This document shows, piece by piece, positions 43,687-52,552 of a stretch of DNA of 64,000 bases. This stretch comes from Nocardia kruczakiae NBRC 101016. GTDB lineage: Bacteria > Actinomycetota > Actinomycetes > Mycobacteriales > Mycobacteriaceae. Under the pieces are notes generated by a model. That model worked only from the letters and a program-made list of their open reading frames with translations, searched no databases and was not told where the DNA came from. Location: NCBI RefSeq assembly GCF_001612965.1, contig NZ_BDBL01000014.1, forward strand, positions 1 through 64,000, in the 5' to 3' direction. Made by a program: the position numbers and the translations under genes. The first letter of the stretch is position 1. Every line of letters starts with the position of its first letter.

Positions 43687-44568
43687 GTGTCGAAAATCCT
43701 GCTGCAGACCACCATCACCGAGCAGCCCGACGACTGGAGCATCGCCCGATTCTCCCTGGTGACAGCTGAATTGCGGGCCGCCGGCCACGACGTCACCGCC
43801 CGCAACCGGCTGGTCCAAGGCGAGAACGACCCGATTCTCAGCCGGCTCGATACCTCCGACTTCGAGCAACTCTGGCTGCTGGCCGTCGATACCGGAGACG
43901 GTCTCACCGATGACGAATCCGAGGCCATCGTCCGATTCCGCGAGCGTGGCGGTGGGGTTCTCACCGCGCGTGATCACCAGGACCTGGGCAGTTGCCTGCT
44001 CGGGCTCGGCTCGCTGGGCGAGGTCAACCACTTCCATCTCAACAACCCGGACCCCGCCCGCCGGCGTGACGATCAGGACACCCCGGAGATCTCGTGGCCC
44101 AACTATCATTCCGGAGCCAACGGCGACTACCAACCGGTTTTCGCCGTCGAACCGATTCATCCACTGCTCCGCACCGGTGAGACCGCGAGCGGACGGATCG
44201 AGTGGTTCCCGGCTCATCCGCACGAAGGTGCGGTGTCGGCGTGCGTGCCGGGCGCGAGTGTTCTCGCGCAGGGCCGCAGTACCGTCTCGGGCCGCCGATT
44301 CAACCTCGCCGTCGTACTCGACGGTGAAGTCGGGCGCGACGGTCGCGATATGGGCAGGGCCGTCGCCGAATCCACGTTCCACCATTTCGCCGACTACAAC
44401 TGGGATCTCGACCACGGTAAACCGTCGTTCGTCAGCGAAACACCGGGAACGCAGATCACGACGGACCCGTCACGCCTGGCTATCTACAAGACCTACGTCC
44501 GCAACCTGGCGACATGGCTACATCCCACAGCCCGCGATCGATCATCGACGCGCACAAGAACCGGATAG
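43687..44568 (+). CDS. ThuA/glutamine-amidotransferase-like hypothetical protein
   Basis: A 293-residue protein starting at GTG (KILLQTTITEQPDDWSIARF follows). The flavodoxin/class I amidotransferase-like fold is suggested by FEQLWLLAVDTGDGLTDDE, RFRERGGGVLTARDHQDLGS and the C-terminal VAESTFHHFADYNWDLDHG. A catalytic Cys of amidotransferases is not evident at the expected turn, so it is closer to ThuA-like or trehalose-utilisation-type domains. Role unknown. It follows the cupin gene by 16 bases. Confidence 0.7.
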   Translation: MSKILLQTTITEQPDDWSIARFSLVTAELRAAGHDVTARNRLVQGENDPILSRLDTSDFEQLWLLAVDTGDGLTDDESEAIVRFRERGGGVLTARDHQDLGSCLLGLGSLGEVNHFHLNNPDPARRRDDQDTPEISWPNYHSGANGDYQPVFAVEPIHPLLRTGETASGRIEWFPAHPHEGAVSACVPGASVLAQGRSTVSGRRFNLAVVLDGEVGRDGRDMGRAVAESTFHHFADYNWDLDHGKPSFVSETPGTQITTDPSRLAIYKTYVRNLATWLHPTARDRSSTRTRTG

Positions 44569-44810
44569 CATCCTCGACGCCCCGTCGAGCCCGCGTCGCC
44601 CGTTCCAGCAGCTGTTCGTGAGGCATTGCTCGATATCGAACGTCGAAGGACATTCCAAGATCCAGGTTTCGCTGCCGCGGCAGCTTTGGACGGCATGGTG
44701 TAGCCGGCAGAAGAGTGTGAAGGCCGGACTGGAGTTCCTCCGGAAGACAGGATGCCGGACCACCTACGCGGTGTCGTGGGTGTCCGGGACCGGTCTAGTC
44801 CGAGGGCCAG

Positions 44811-44960
44811 TTGAAGCGGAACCGATTCACCGCCCTGGGTGTGATCCCGAATTATTGGTCCAAGGCGGTGGACTATCAGGGCTCGTGCCCGCTGTGCGGC
44901 ACGCCCTGCCGATGCTCGGCCGTCATCATGTTCGGAGAGGACGACCCTGGCAGCCGATGA
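44811..44960 (+). CDS. Very small Cys-rich protein (possible zinc finger)
   Basis: A 49-residue frame from a TTG preceded by GAGGG at five bases. It contains CPLCGTPCRC, a CxxCxxxCxC arrangement suited to binding zinc. The preceding codon triplet in frame is a stop a few codons upstream, so the start is well bounded. No family recognised. From 44569 to 44810 I see nothing. Confidence 0.35.
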   Translation: MKRNRFTALGVIPNYWSKAVDYQGSCPLCGTPCRCSAVIMFGEDDPGSR

Positions 44961-44990
44961 CGCATACAATCGCCGATCCAGTTGCGAAAA

Positions 44991-45467
44991 CTATTGTTGT
45001 GGACGGTATTCGATCACTTCCACCGCCGGATCCCCCCAGCCGTGGACGCTGAAGGTCTCGCCTGCGAGTATCCGACGGATCGCTGCGGCAGGGTAAGGCA
45101 CAGCATCTGCCGGGATATCGGAGAAGTCGCGCCAGACCAGTTCGGAGCACTTGCGTGGCTCACGGTTGACGATGTCGCCATCCCATCGCTCGGCCCTGAA
45201 GAAGAATCCCACGCGGGCGATGTCGCTGCCGTTGCGGTGGTGCATCACGTGCGCGCAGCTGAGATCCTCACGCCGCAAACAGATTCCGACCTCTTCATTC
45301 GCTTCACGGATCGCCGCGTCGATGACATCCTCACCCTCTTCGAGGTGGCCCGACACCAGCCCGAGACGGTCGTCGGCATACCCGGTGTCGGCCCTGCGCG
45401 ACCACAACAACTCACCTCCGCGGACCAACACCAGATGCACATCAACGACACAGCGATAACGATCCAT
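44991..45467 (-). CDS. Nudix hydrolase
   Basis: A 158-residue Nudix protein. The box GHLEEGEDVIDAAIREANEE followed by VGI fits GX5EX7REUXEEXGU exactly, giving the metal-binding helix. Such enzymes hydrolyse nucleoside diphosphates linked to another moiety. The extension after the box (FFFRAERWDGDIVNREPRKC) resembles the group of small actinobacterial Nudix proteins with mutT-like housecleaning roles. ATG at 45467 has GGGAGG five bases upstream. Confidence 0.92.
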   Translation of the reverse strand: MDRYRCVVDVHLVLVRGGELLWSRRADTGYADDRLGLVSGHLEEGEDVIDAAIREANEEVGICLRREDLSCAHVMHHRNGSDIARVGFFFRAERWDGDIVNREPRKCSELVWRDFSDIPADAVPYPAAAIRRILAGETFSVHGWGDPAVEVIEYRPQQ

Positions 45468-45535
45468 GTGTGCCTCCCAACGCTTTTCATCGAAATCTAG
45501 TGAAAGCACCAGTCCTGCAGAGGAATTACCGACGT

Positions 45536-45693
45536 GCGCAAATGAGTAAAGCAGTTGTCGGCCGAGCCTCCAGACTGGTATTGCCTACCACGGTCGAGAC
45601 CCCGACAAGCTCGATTTCGGGTGCCCGCGCCAGCACCATCAATGCAAGCGCGTCGTCGAATCCGCTGTCACAGTCCATCCACACAGAACGCAC
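45536..45693 (-). pseudogene. Nucleoside hydrolase N-terminal fragment
   Basis: The reverse strand from GTG 45693 reads VWMDCDSGFDDALALMVLAR then APEIELVGVSTVVGNTSLEA, the calcium-binding N-terminus of inosine/uridine-preferring nucleoside hydrolases (DCDSGFDDA). It runs out of family similarity after about 45 residues and stops at 45536; full-length enzymes have about 310. The 5' end has a fair ribosome site (AAGGGGGG). Confidence 0.78.
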
Positions 45694-45748
45694 GCATCCC
45701 CCCTTCGCTCATGCACCACAGCAGGTAGCAGCCGCGATCACCCGCAAT

Positions 45749-46140
45749 CTCGCATGCGGTCATGTCCTCGGTGACGTCGGTCAGCACGGTGGGTTCGTAG
45801 AAGAACGGACCGAGATCGGGGCGGGCGTTGCCGCCGGCGAGGACCGTGGCACCTTTACCGACCGCGTCCTCGACATGGCGGGTGATGGTGTCGAGTTGCT
45901 TGCGCGAGATGAGTGAACCCATGTCGGCCGAATAGTCCAGCGCGGGGGAGAGTTTCATCGCCTTGGCTGCGGCGGCGAAGCGGGGGACGAACTCGTCCCA
46001 CAGTGTTGCCGGGACGAACATGCGCTCCATCGATATGCACAATTGCCCGGTGTTGGAGAAGCAGGCCCGCAGCGCGCCGTCGACCGCTTTGCCGACGTCG
46101 GCGTCATCGAGGACCAGCAGCGCATTTTTGCCGCAGCATG
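45749..46140 (-). pseudogene. Aldehyde dehydrogenase internal fragment
   Basis: The reverse strand reads GKNALLVLDDADVGKAV, CFSNTGQLCISMERMFVPAT (with the catalytic Cys region) and TRHVEDAVGKGATVLAGGNA, ending in PFFYEPTVLTDVTEDMTACE. This is about 130 residues from the middle of a succinate-semialdehyde-type dehydrogenase. Cofactor-domain N-terminus and the C-terminal third are lost; nucleoside hydrolase debris follows and an oppositely oriented dehydrogenase piece abuts its upstream end at 46138. Confidence 0.8.
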
Positions 46141-47103
46141 AAATCCCACGACGCCATCGTGTTCGGGCCCGGTGCGGAGGGGCAGGCCCGCAAACAACGC
46201 GGTGATACGCTGCTGGACAAGCCGATCACGAGCGAACTCGGCGGGGTATCGCCCACCATCGTGGTTCCCGGCAAGTGGTCGGTGCGGGACCTCGCTTACC
46301 AGGCCGAGCACATCGCCACCCAGAAGCTGCACAACAACGGGTACAACTGCGTTGCCACGCAAGTGCTGGTGCTCAGTAGCGACTGGGACCAGAAGGACGC
46401 CTTTGTGGCCGCACTGCGCAAGGCCCTCGCGAACGCGCCTGCCCGGCAAGCGTATTACCCCGGCAGCGACGATCGATGCGCGAGCGCGGCCGCCTCGCAT
46501 CCTGGCGCGGAACATCTCAACGACCAGGGAAGGCTCCTGCTGGACGACCTCGCCGCCGACGATGTCGCATTCACCGAAGAATATTTCGGCCCCGTGCTCG
46601 CCATCACGTACTTGTCCGGCCGGGATAGCCAATTCGTCAACAGCGCAGTCGAATTCGCCAACACCCGATTGGCCGGCACTCTCGGTGCCAATATCGTCAT
46701 CCATCCGCGCACGGCACGCCGGCTCGGCACCCTGTTCACCGAAGCGATCACGGACCTGCACTACGGCACCATCGCGATCAACGCATGGACCGGCGTCGGC
46801 TACCTCACCGCCCGCGCCACCTGGGGCGCTTTCCCCGGCCACACGATCGACGACGCGCAGAGCGGAATCGGGGTCGTACACAACGGCGTCCTGCTCGACC
46901 ACACCGAACGAACCGTGGTTCGCGGACCATTCCGGCCGTTCCCACGCTCGATACTTACCGGAGAGTTCACACTCTCCCCACGCCCACCGTGGTTCGTCAC
47001 CAACCGAACGGCCGTCACCACAGGCCGCAGACTCGCGGAGTTCGCTGCCCGCCCCGGCTGGGCCAAGCTTCCTGGGATCGTCGCCTCCGCCCTACGCGGA
47101 TAG
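46138..47103 (+). pseudogene. Aldehyde dehydrogenase C-terminal half, opposite strand
   Basis: The forward frame from 46138 (KSHDAIVFGPGAEGQARKQR) is the second half, 321 residues, of a large aldehyde dehydrogenase: ITSELGGVSPTIVVPGKW, HIATQKLHNNGYNCVATQVL (catalytic Cys of the group), YFGPVLAITYL and GTIAINAWTGVGYL. The first 200 or so residues are missing and replaced by the reverse-strand dehydrogenase fragment. An ATG happens to sit at the junction, but an enzyme without its N-terminal half should not fold properly. Confidence 0.78.
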
Positions 47104-47304
47104 TGAAAACGCGAGTTCGCCCCTCGAGCGCAGTACGCGCTATCGGAGTAGTTCGGCGACTGTGGCGGCCGGGACCGGAGCGCCGTTTACCAACCGGTTA
47201 GCGGAGGCTTGACTTTTGTGGCTGGCCCGACCGCGCGAGCGGGAGGATCAGGGGCGGCGTTTGTCGCGGCGACAACGTTTTCGAACCTCCTCACATGGAA
47301 TTCC

Positions 47305-47744
47305 TCAGTCGCTGCCCGTTGCCTCCGGTGTGTCCGCGATGGCCGCCCGACGTCGATCAGCGTCCGCGCGGGCGGCTGTGGCGCTCCACCTTCCGGCGAG
47401 CAGCCAGACGGAGGGCAGGAAGATCAACTGTGCGGCGAAGCACACCCACCACAACCGTTCCCACTGACCGGGGGCTCGGTCGGCCGCCGAACGAACCGTC
47501 TTTCGGCTTCTCGGCGTGCACACGCTTCGAACAAACGCTCCTTGCCGCCGAAATGCGCATACAACGTCGGCTTCGAAGTATCGGCGGCGACTGCCAGTTC
47601 GTCCATGGTGACTCCGTCGAACCCACGTTCACCGAATACCGCGACAACGCCGTCGAGCAAGGTGTCATCGGTCGGTCGCACCGCTGTCGATCGCCGACGT
47701 TTGCTGCCGCTGTCAACGTCGGGCTCATAGTTCGAGACTGTCAT
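47305..47744 (-). pseudogene. TetR N-terminus joined to a transporter C-terminus
   Basis: From ATG 47744 the reverse frame is a TetR DNA-binding domain: DTLLDGVVAVFGERGFDGVT, MDELAVAADTSKPTLYAHFG, GKERLFEACARREAER. It then goes out of register. In the next frame the sequence is the end of a membrane protein (ERLWWVCFAAQLIFLPSVWL, LAGRWS, hydrophilic tail) to a stop at 47305. A deletion has removed the TetR ligand domain and most of a neighbouring transporter. The truncated head could still be made and might bind DNA weakly. Confidence 0.72.
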
Positions 47745-47944
47745 GAGGCCCTCCTCGCGGACGGATCAGCCCACGTCGGACGCTGACCGGGCCGCGATGG
47801 CACGGTCCACATCGTCCCGTCGACCAATGCCGAAAATGTCGCGAAATTCCGCATCACGGGTTTGCTTGACTGCAGTCGAATCGGGCACCACGCTTGAACG
47901 CAGAGGTTATAATCCAGCGCTCTACTCGAGGAGACGATGGAGCT

Positions 47945-48442
47945 ATGTCCAGCGAACATCTGTCCGAAGAGCCTCAATCGCAGCGAGGAGCCGAAGGCTC
48001 GCGAGACACCGGGTCGAATACAGCGGGCGGCGGCTCGGCCGATCGCCCGGCCGGCACCTTCGACCACGAAGAAGTTACTTCAGCCCGTGATCAGAACCAG
48101 TCCGAAGACGACGTCGCCACGACCGGGACGCTCCCACCCGCCGACGTCGAATCGGCTGTTCCGCCCTATGAAGGCCGGCGAACAAGCGCGGACGAGGTAG
48201 GCGACACCACAGAAGGAGGGGGCGGCGCCAGAACAGCGGGCGCGACCCACCCCGTGACCGACCCGAATTTCAAGGCTCCGGCCCCAGACGAGACCCCCGG
48301 CGGGACCACCGCGTCCCCGGCCGAAGAGCAACCCGCGACGCAGGCACCCGAAACCGAGCCCACCGCCGAAGGAGCCGAGGGAGGACATCACGGTGGCGTG
48401 CGCAGAGCCGAGGATCAGCCTCGGGAGACACGGCCGCAGTAA
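47945..48442 (+). CDS. Acidic, probably disordered hypothetical protein
   Basis: A 165-residue protein starting SSEHLSEEPQSQRGAEGSRD. It is almost devoid of hydrophobic residues and rich in Glu, Asp, Pro, Thr, Gly and Ala, with no predicted helices of length; disorder throughout is likely. Codon use has the strong third-position GC of real genes in this genome, which supports expression. GGAG precedes the ATG. No partner can be inferred. Confidence 0.6.
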   Translation: MSSEHLSEEPQSQRGAEGSRDTGSNTAGGGSADRPAGTFDHEEVTSARDQNQSEDDVATTGTLPPADVESAVPPYEGRRTSADEVGDTTEGGGGARTAGATHPVTDPNFKAPAPDETPGGTTASPAEEQPATQAPETEPTAEGAEGGHHGGVRRAEDQPRETRPQ

Positions 48443-49041
48443 TCGCACTACGGCGAACGCGCGAAAAACAACGCGACTGCGGCGAGCCGCTGAGTGCCGG
48501 GCGGGGTGAGAGCATACTTCGGCGGCTCGCCGCCGGTCACCGTGTCGCCGGGGCCTGTCGAAGTTCCTTCGGATCGAGTTATCGCCGAGCGCAACGCCTT
48601 TCGGGCGAATGAGGCCGTCGAAACGGTGTCGTCCCTAGCCACGTCTCGGTCCCCTGGGAAATCGAGTACGCGTAGTTACCGGCTCTCAGCGAAGCAGATG
48701 GTCGGCTAACCGGCGCCGACGATGCCGCCGAACCGCCACTGCTACGCCGCAGGCTGCATAACGGTGGACGGCTTCGCAGCGGTAATGGGTCCGTCAAATC
48801 GCTGCTTGTCGGCAGCCTCGATCCACTGCCTCATGTCGTGCCGACTATCGCTGACCTGCGGTTCAGCAGTGGGCGAGAAACGACCTGTCGGCAACCAGGC
48901 GCATACAGGTAGGGCTGGCACCACCCCGCCCCGGGTAGTGCGCGCGACCGCGATTCGGGCGGTCAGCGCCCGCAGTGCTTCACCGATCGATGCGATGCAT
49001 CGATTGTGCATCGAATCGGTGGGGCTGGGTACAACCAGTGC
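48443..49041. other. 600-base gap with a repeated GATGCATCG palindrome
   Basis: No convincing gene. Near its end (48985-49015) the self-complementary CGATGCATCG (48993-49002) overlaps two further GATGC/GCATC copies, including GTGCATCGA at 49006-49014, just upstream of the gene at 49042. This could be an operator for that gene. Confidence 0.45.
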
Positions 49042-49518
49042 ATGACCAACGACACCGATACATCAGAACTCGCAGACCGCGGCGCGGCCACCGAGGAGCG
49101 GCCCGGGATCCGGCATCGTCGTCCGGACGACGCCGGCGACGACGCGGTCCGCGCGGCCGGAACCTTGTCCGAAGCGCTGGAAACGATCGAACAGGCGCGC
49201 GGGAGTCTGTATGCGTTCCACCGGTTGACCGGGCATGCCGATCTGCTGCTGGACAGCGTTGTCGACCAGCTTCGCGCCGCTGGTCGCCCGGATTTGGCCG
49301 GGCGCGTGCGTGGCGAGTTGATCGGCCGCAACGTGCTGCCGGGGCGATGGACATTTCAGATCATGGAGGAGTACGACGACGGGTACTACGCCGCATTCGC
49401 CGACATGGAACGCATGGTTCGCGACCAGCTTGTTCAAGGCCGGCGCCACGTCGACGAGGCGGAGATGAAGGAACGTCGCCGTACGCACGGACGGCCGGAG
49501 CACACCGCACGACCGTGA
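49042..49518 (+). CDS. Hypothetical actinobacterial protein
   Basis: A 158-residue soluble protein. After a charged, disordered 35-residue head comes a compact helical domain: LSEALETIEQARGSLYAFHR, LDSVVDQLRAAGRPDLAGRV, GRNVLPGRWTFQIMEEYDDG and MVRDQLVQGRRHVDEAEMKE. I recognise the pattern as a recurrent actinobacterial hypothetical but know no function. It converges on the gene at 49533. Confidence 0.75.
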   Translation: MTNDTDTSELADRGAATEERPGIRHRRPDDAGDDAVRAAGTLSEALETIEQARGSLYAFHRLTGHADLLLDSVVDQLRAAGRPDLAGRVRGELIGRNVLPGRWTFQIMEEYDDGYYAAFADMERMVRDQLVQGRRHVDEAEMKERRRTHGRPEHTARP

Positions 49519-49532
49519 ACGAACTCGACCGG

Positions 49533-49943
49533 CTACTCCACCGCGTGGGAAGTCGGTCGCGACATGTGGCTCAGCAGGCCCAGCTCCGGTTCCAGTGCGC
49601 CGTCCTGGCCGAGGGCACGGAAATCGGCCTCCACGGCCTCGACCTCGAGACGGCCCGCGCGCACCGCGCGGTAGCGCAGGAACGACCATATGAACACATC
49701 GAGATGGTCGAAGCGAGTGCCGCCCTCGAGAACCTCCTCCTCGTGTAACCACAGCGCCACTTGACCATTGGTGAGTACGCAGAACAGATTTCCGCCGCCG
49801 TCGGCACCGACGGAGAAGACGTCGGCGTCGGTGAGCTCGGTGGTGTAGTCCGCATCGAGAATTCCGCAGTCGTTACCGGCGAAGTCGAAACCGTAGGACC
49901 AGTCGAATATGTCGAGGAACTGTGGCATCACCCCCGAGCGCAC
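49533..49943 (-). CDS. Hypothetical protein, possibly frameshifted at its N-terminus
   Basis: A 136-residue frame: PQFLDIFDWSYGFDFAGNDC, GILDADYTTELTDADVFSVG, NLFCVLTNGQVALWLHEEEV, with the composition of SMI1/KNR4-like immunity or housekeeping proteins, though I cannot confirm the family. The same frame continues upstream as FLARLAPTDAAALAALDARV to a stop near 50040, and another frame above it (TLSPAGLIGYVASGLDADLS, to 50151) also looks protein-like. Either two small genes overlap or a frameshift has split one longer gene. Confidence 0.5.
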   Translation of the reverse strand: MRSGVMPQFLDIFDWSYGFDFAGNDCGILDADYTTELTDADVFSVGADGGGNLFCVLTNGQVALWLHEEEVLEGGTRFDHLDVFIWSFLRYRAVRAGRLEVEAVEADFRALGQDGALEPELGLLSHMSRPTSHAVE

Positions 49944-50199
49944 CCGGGCGTCCAGGGCCGCGAGGGCGGCCGCGTCCGTCGGCGCCAGTCGCGCGAGAAA
50001 ACGATGTCGCCGAACGGGTTTGTGCGGGAACGACCACAGGTTCGGCGTCGGGGAACCAGCGGCTCAGGTCGGCGTCGAGGCCACTGGCGACATAGCCGAT
50101 CAGGCCTGCGGGGGAAAGCGTCACCGGGCGATCGTAGAGTGCGCCGACCGCCATTGTCCGGCGCTGGGGCTCGCTCGCTGGTCGGGGCAGAATGGACGC

Positions 50200-50490
50200 A
50201 TGGCAAAGGCAACGGTCAACGGCGTCACCATCGCGGAGTCCGACCACTACGAGACAGTGGAAGGCAATATCTACTTTCCGCCGGAGTCGATCAAGAAGGA
50301 GTACTTCACGCCCACCGAGACTCACAGCATCTGCCCGTGGAAGGGCCGAGCGAGCTATTACACCGTGGATGTCGGTGACGGAAACCCCCTCGTCGACGCC
50401 GCGTGGTACTACCCCGAGACGAAGCGGGCGGCAGCCAACATCGAGGGGCACGTCGCCTTCTACAAGAACAAGGTCTCCATCGACGACTGA
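50200..50490 (+). CDS. DUF427 family protein
   Basis: A 96-residue DUF427 protein. Family landmarks are VNGVTIAESDHYETVEGNIY, FPPESIKKEYF, HSICPWKGRASYYTVDVGDG and AWYYPETKRAAANIEGHVAF ending in the short YKNKV motif. DUF427 proteins are common, small, cytosolic and of unknown biochemical role. It stands alone between the hypothetical protein (divergent) and the convergent alpha/beta hydrolase. Confidence 0.92.
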   Translation: MAKATVNGVTIAESDHYETVEGNIYFPPESIKKEYFTPTETHSICPWKGRASYYTVDVGDGNPLVDAAWYYPETKRAAANIEGHVAFYKNKVSIDD

Positions 50491-50526
50491 TCTGCCCCGG
50501 CACCGGCGGTGATCAGGATGTCGACC

Positions 50527-51318
50527 TCAGCCCGGCAGCGACTGCGCGAAGAATGCCAGCAGGTGCGGTTCGACCGCCTCCGCGTCGGTGAGCGAGAGGA
50601 AGTGCGCGCCGCCGTCGATGATCACCGGCGGTCCCGCATTGGGCAGCGCTGCGGCCAACTCGACGGCCCGGTCGACCGGATAGGCGGCGTCCGCCGAGCC
50701 GTGCAGGACCAAAGCGGGGCAGTCGATCTCGGACGCTCGATCGAGGACGCTGTCCCGCTCGACCAGTGGGGTCAGGACACGGTCGATGTGATCTCCGGAA
50801 AGCTTGCGCCATCTGGCCTGCCACTCGGTCGCATCGTGCTGACCCAGGCAGATGGCGGCGTTCATGTCGAGCAGATCCTGGGTCGGCCCGAGTTCGCGCC
50901 ATGCGGCGGCGGCCTGCCGGTAGGCGGCGGCGACCTGCGGGTCCTCCGCGGCGCCCGACGTTCCGAGCAACGCGAGCGCGGCCACCCGATCCGGCTCCAG
51001 GAGGGCCATCCGCATACCGATGAATCCGCCCTGGCTGGTCCCCAGCACCCCGCACCGGGCGACCCCGAGGTGGTGGAGCAGTTCGAGTGCGTCGCGGGCC
51101 ACGTCCCAATAGGTGAAGGGACCGTCGGCGGGGGTTTGGCCGTGACCGCGTTCGTCCATGGCGATCAACCGGTAGGTCCGGCCGAGCGAACGAACCTGTG
51201 GGGCGAACATGTCCGCGTCCATCAGGTAGCTGTGCAAGAGCAGGACGGCCGGGCCGGAGCCGCCGTGGTCGATGTAGCTGACGACTTGGCCACTGTCGAG
51301 CGTCATCGCTGTCCGCAT
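50527..51318 (-). CDS. Alpha/beta hydrolase
   Basis: A 263-residue alpha/beta hydrolase. PAVLLLHSYLMDADMF opens the fold, VLGTSQGGFIGMRMALL carries the nucleophile Ser, LVLHGSADAAYPVD the acid, and IDGGAHFLSLTD the His. It resembles 3-oxoadipate-enol-lactonase-like and related esterases; no substrate can be named. Start at ATG 51318 or 51306 is open, neither having a strong ribosome site. It is divergent from the sugar operon by 243 bases. Confidence 0.88.
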   Translation of the reverse strand: MRTAMTLDSGQVVSYIDHGGSGPAVLLLHSYLMDADMFAPQVRSLGRTYRLIAMDERGHGQTPADGPFTYWDVARDALELLHHLGVARCGVLGTSQGGFIGMRMALLEPDRVAALALLGTSGAAEDPQVAAAYRQAAAAWRELGPTQDLLDMNAAICLGQHDATEWQARWRKLSGDHIDRVLTPLVERDSVLDRASEIDCPALVLHGSADAAYPVDRAVELAAALPNAGPPVIIDGGAHFLSLTDAEAVEPHLLAFFAQSLPG

Positions 51319-51561
51319 GGGGCGCAGTCTATTCGGTGGGCGATACCGGTTTCCGCCACCGATGGGGATGGTGGAAGCGATTCCGCTGATCGTCGGTATT
51401 CGCGCGGAATTCGCCGCTGAGGCCGATTGGGCCGGATTTCTGCCGGCAGCGGGGGAGTGCGTGGTTGAATTCTGCCCAGCGCATGGCGTCGGTAGGTGGC
51501 TGTCGTCACCCGGGCAGAAGTGCATCGGGACGGCGAACGAGACCGAGGAGAGAGGTGCCGG

Positions 51562-52500
51562 ATGGCCGAGCCCGAGATCGAGTCTCGAGAAGGACCGGCC
51601 GCCGATCGACCCGGCCTCGATGATCGACCTGCAGGACCCGCAGTGCGCGTCCGGGCCGAGCATTTCCACACGATCTACGACCCGAGCGTCGGCGAGCCGC
51701 AGCCGTGGTACATCAACGACCACACCATCATTCGCGACGAATCGGGCCGCTGGCACCTGTTCGGCATCACCCATACCGAACCGGCGGATCCGTTCGACGA
51801 GATCGAATTCGCCCATGCCACCGCCGACGACCTGCACGGCCCATGGACCAAACACCCTTCCGTGTTGGTTGTGGACCGCGACTACGGCGAGACACATCTG
51901 TGGGCGCCGTACGTGATCCGGGTCGAGGGGCGCTACCACATGTTCTACGCTGGCGGCGGCGAGGACCGCACTGCCGCGTTGATCTGCGCGGCCACCTCCG
52001 ACGACCTGTTCGAGTGGACCCGCGAACCGTCCGGACCGGTCTTCCGCGACGGGTACGACGCCCGCGATCCCATGGTCGCGTGGATCGACGGCCGCTGGGT
52101 GATGTACTACGCCGCGACGAGTTCGCCGACGGGCGGCAACTATGTGGTCGCCTACCGCACGAGCACCGACCTGCGCACGTGGAGCGAGCGGCGAATCGCG
52201 TTCACCGACCCCACTGCGGGCACCGAGGCCGGCAACACCGAATCTCCGTTCATCCTGTGCCACAACGGTTCCTGGTATCTGTTCATCGGCCCGCGGCCCG
52301 ACTACCTCGGCACCGACGTGTTCCGCAGCGACAATCCCTACCACTTCCGGATCGGCGACCGCGTCGGCCACATCGCCGCCCATGCCGCCGAGGTGATCGA
52401 CGACGGCGACCTGTGGATCACCAGTTGCGGCTGGGGACAGGGCGGAGTGTCGTTGGCAGCCCTCGAGATCGGGAGAACCCCACCGGAAACCGCGCCCTGA
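51562..52500 (+). CDS. Glycosidase-like five-bladed beta-propeller protein (GH43/GH32-like)
   Basis: A 312-residue protein of the GH43/GH32/GH130-like propeller clan. Blades are marked by NDHTIIRDESGRWHLFGITH, GETHLWAPYVIRVEGRYHMF, DARDPMVAWIDGRWVMYYAA and NTESPFILCHNGSWYLFIGP; Asp in INDHT, Asp in ARDPMV and Glu in NTESP sit at the positions of the general base, pKa modulator and acid. There is no signal peptide, so it would act inside the cell on a small glycoside. AGAGAGG precedes the ATG. First gene of the sugar operon, 52 bases before the isomerase-like gene. Confidence 0.82.
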   Translation: MAEPEIESREGPAADRPGLDDRPAGPAVRVRAEHFHTIYDPSVGEPQPWYINDHTIIRDESGRWHLFGITHTEPADPFDEIEFAHATADDLHGPWTKHPSVLVVDRDYGETHLWAPYVIRVEGRYHMFYAGGGEDRTAALICAATSDDLFEWTREPSGPVFRDGYDARDPMVAWIDGRWVMYYAATSSPTGGNYVVAYRTSTDLRTWSERRIAFTDPTAGTEAGNTESPFILCHNGSWYLFIGPRPDYLGTDVFRSDNPYHFRIGDRVGHIAAHAAEVIDDGDLWITSCGWGQGGVSLAALEIGRTPPETAP

Positions 52501-52552
52501 GTGATATCTCTAGGCGAGTAGTCCGACCGTTCGTCTCTTGGAGGGATCCGGC

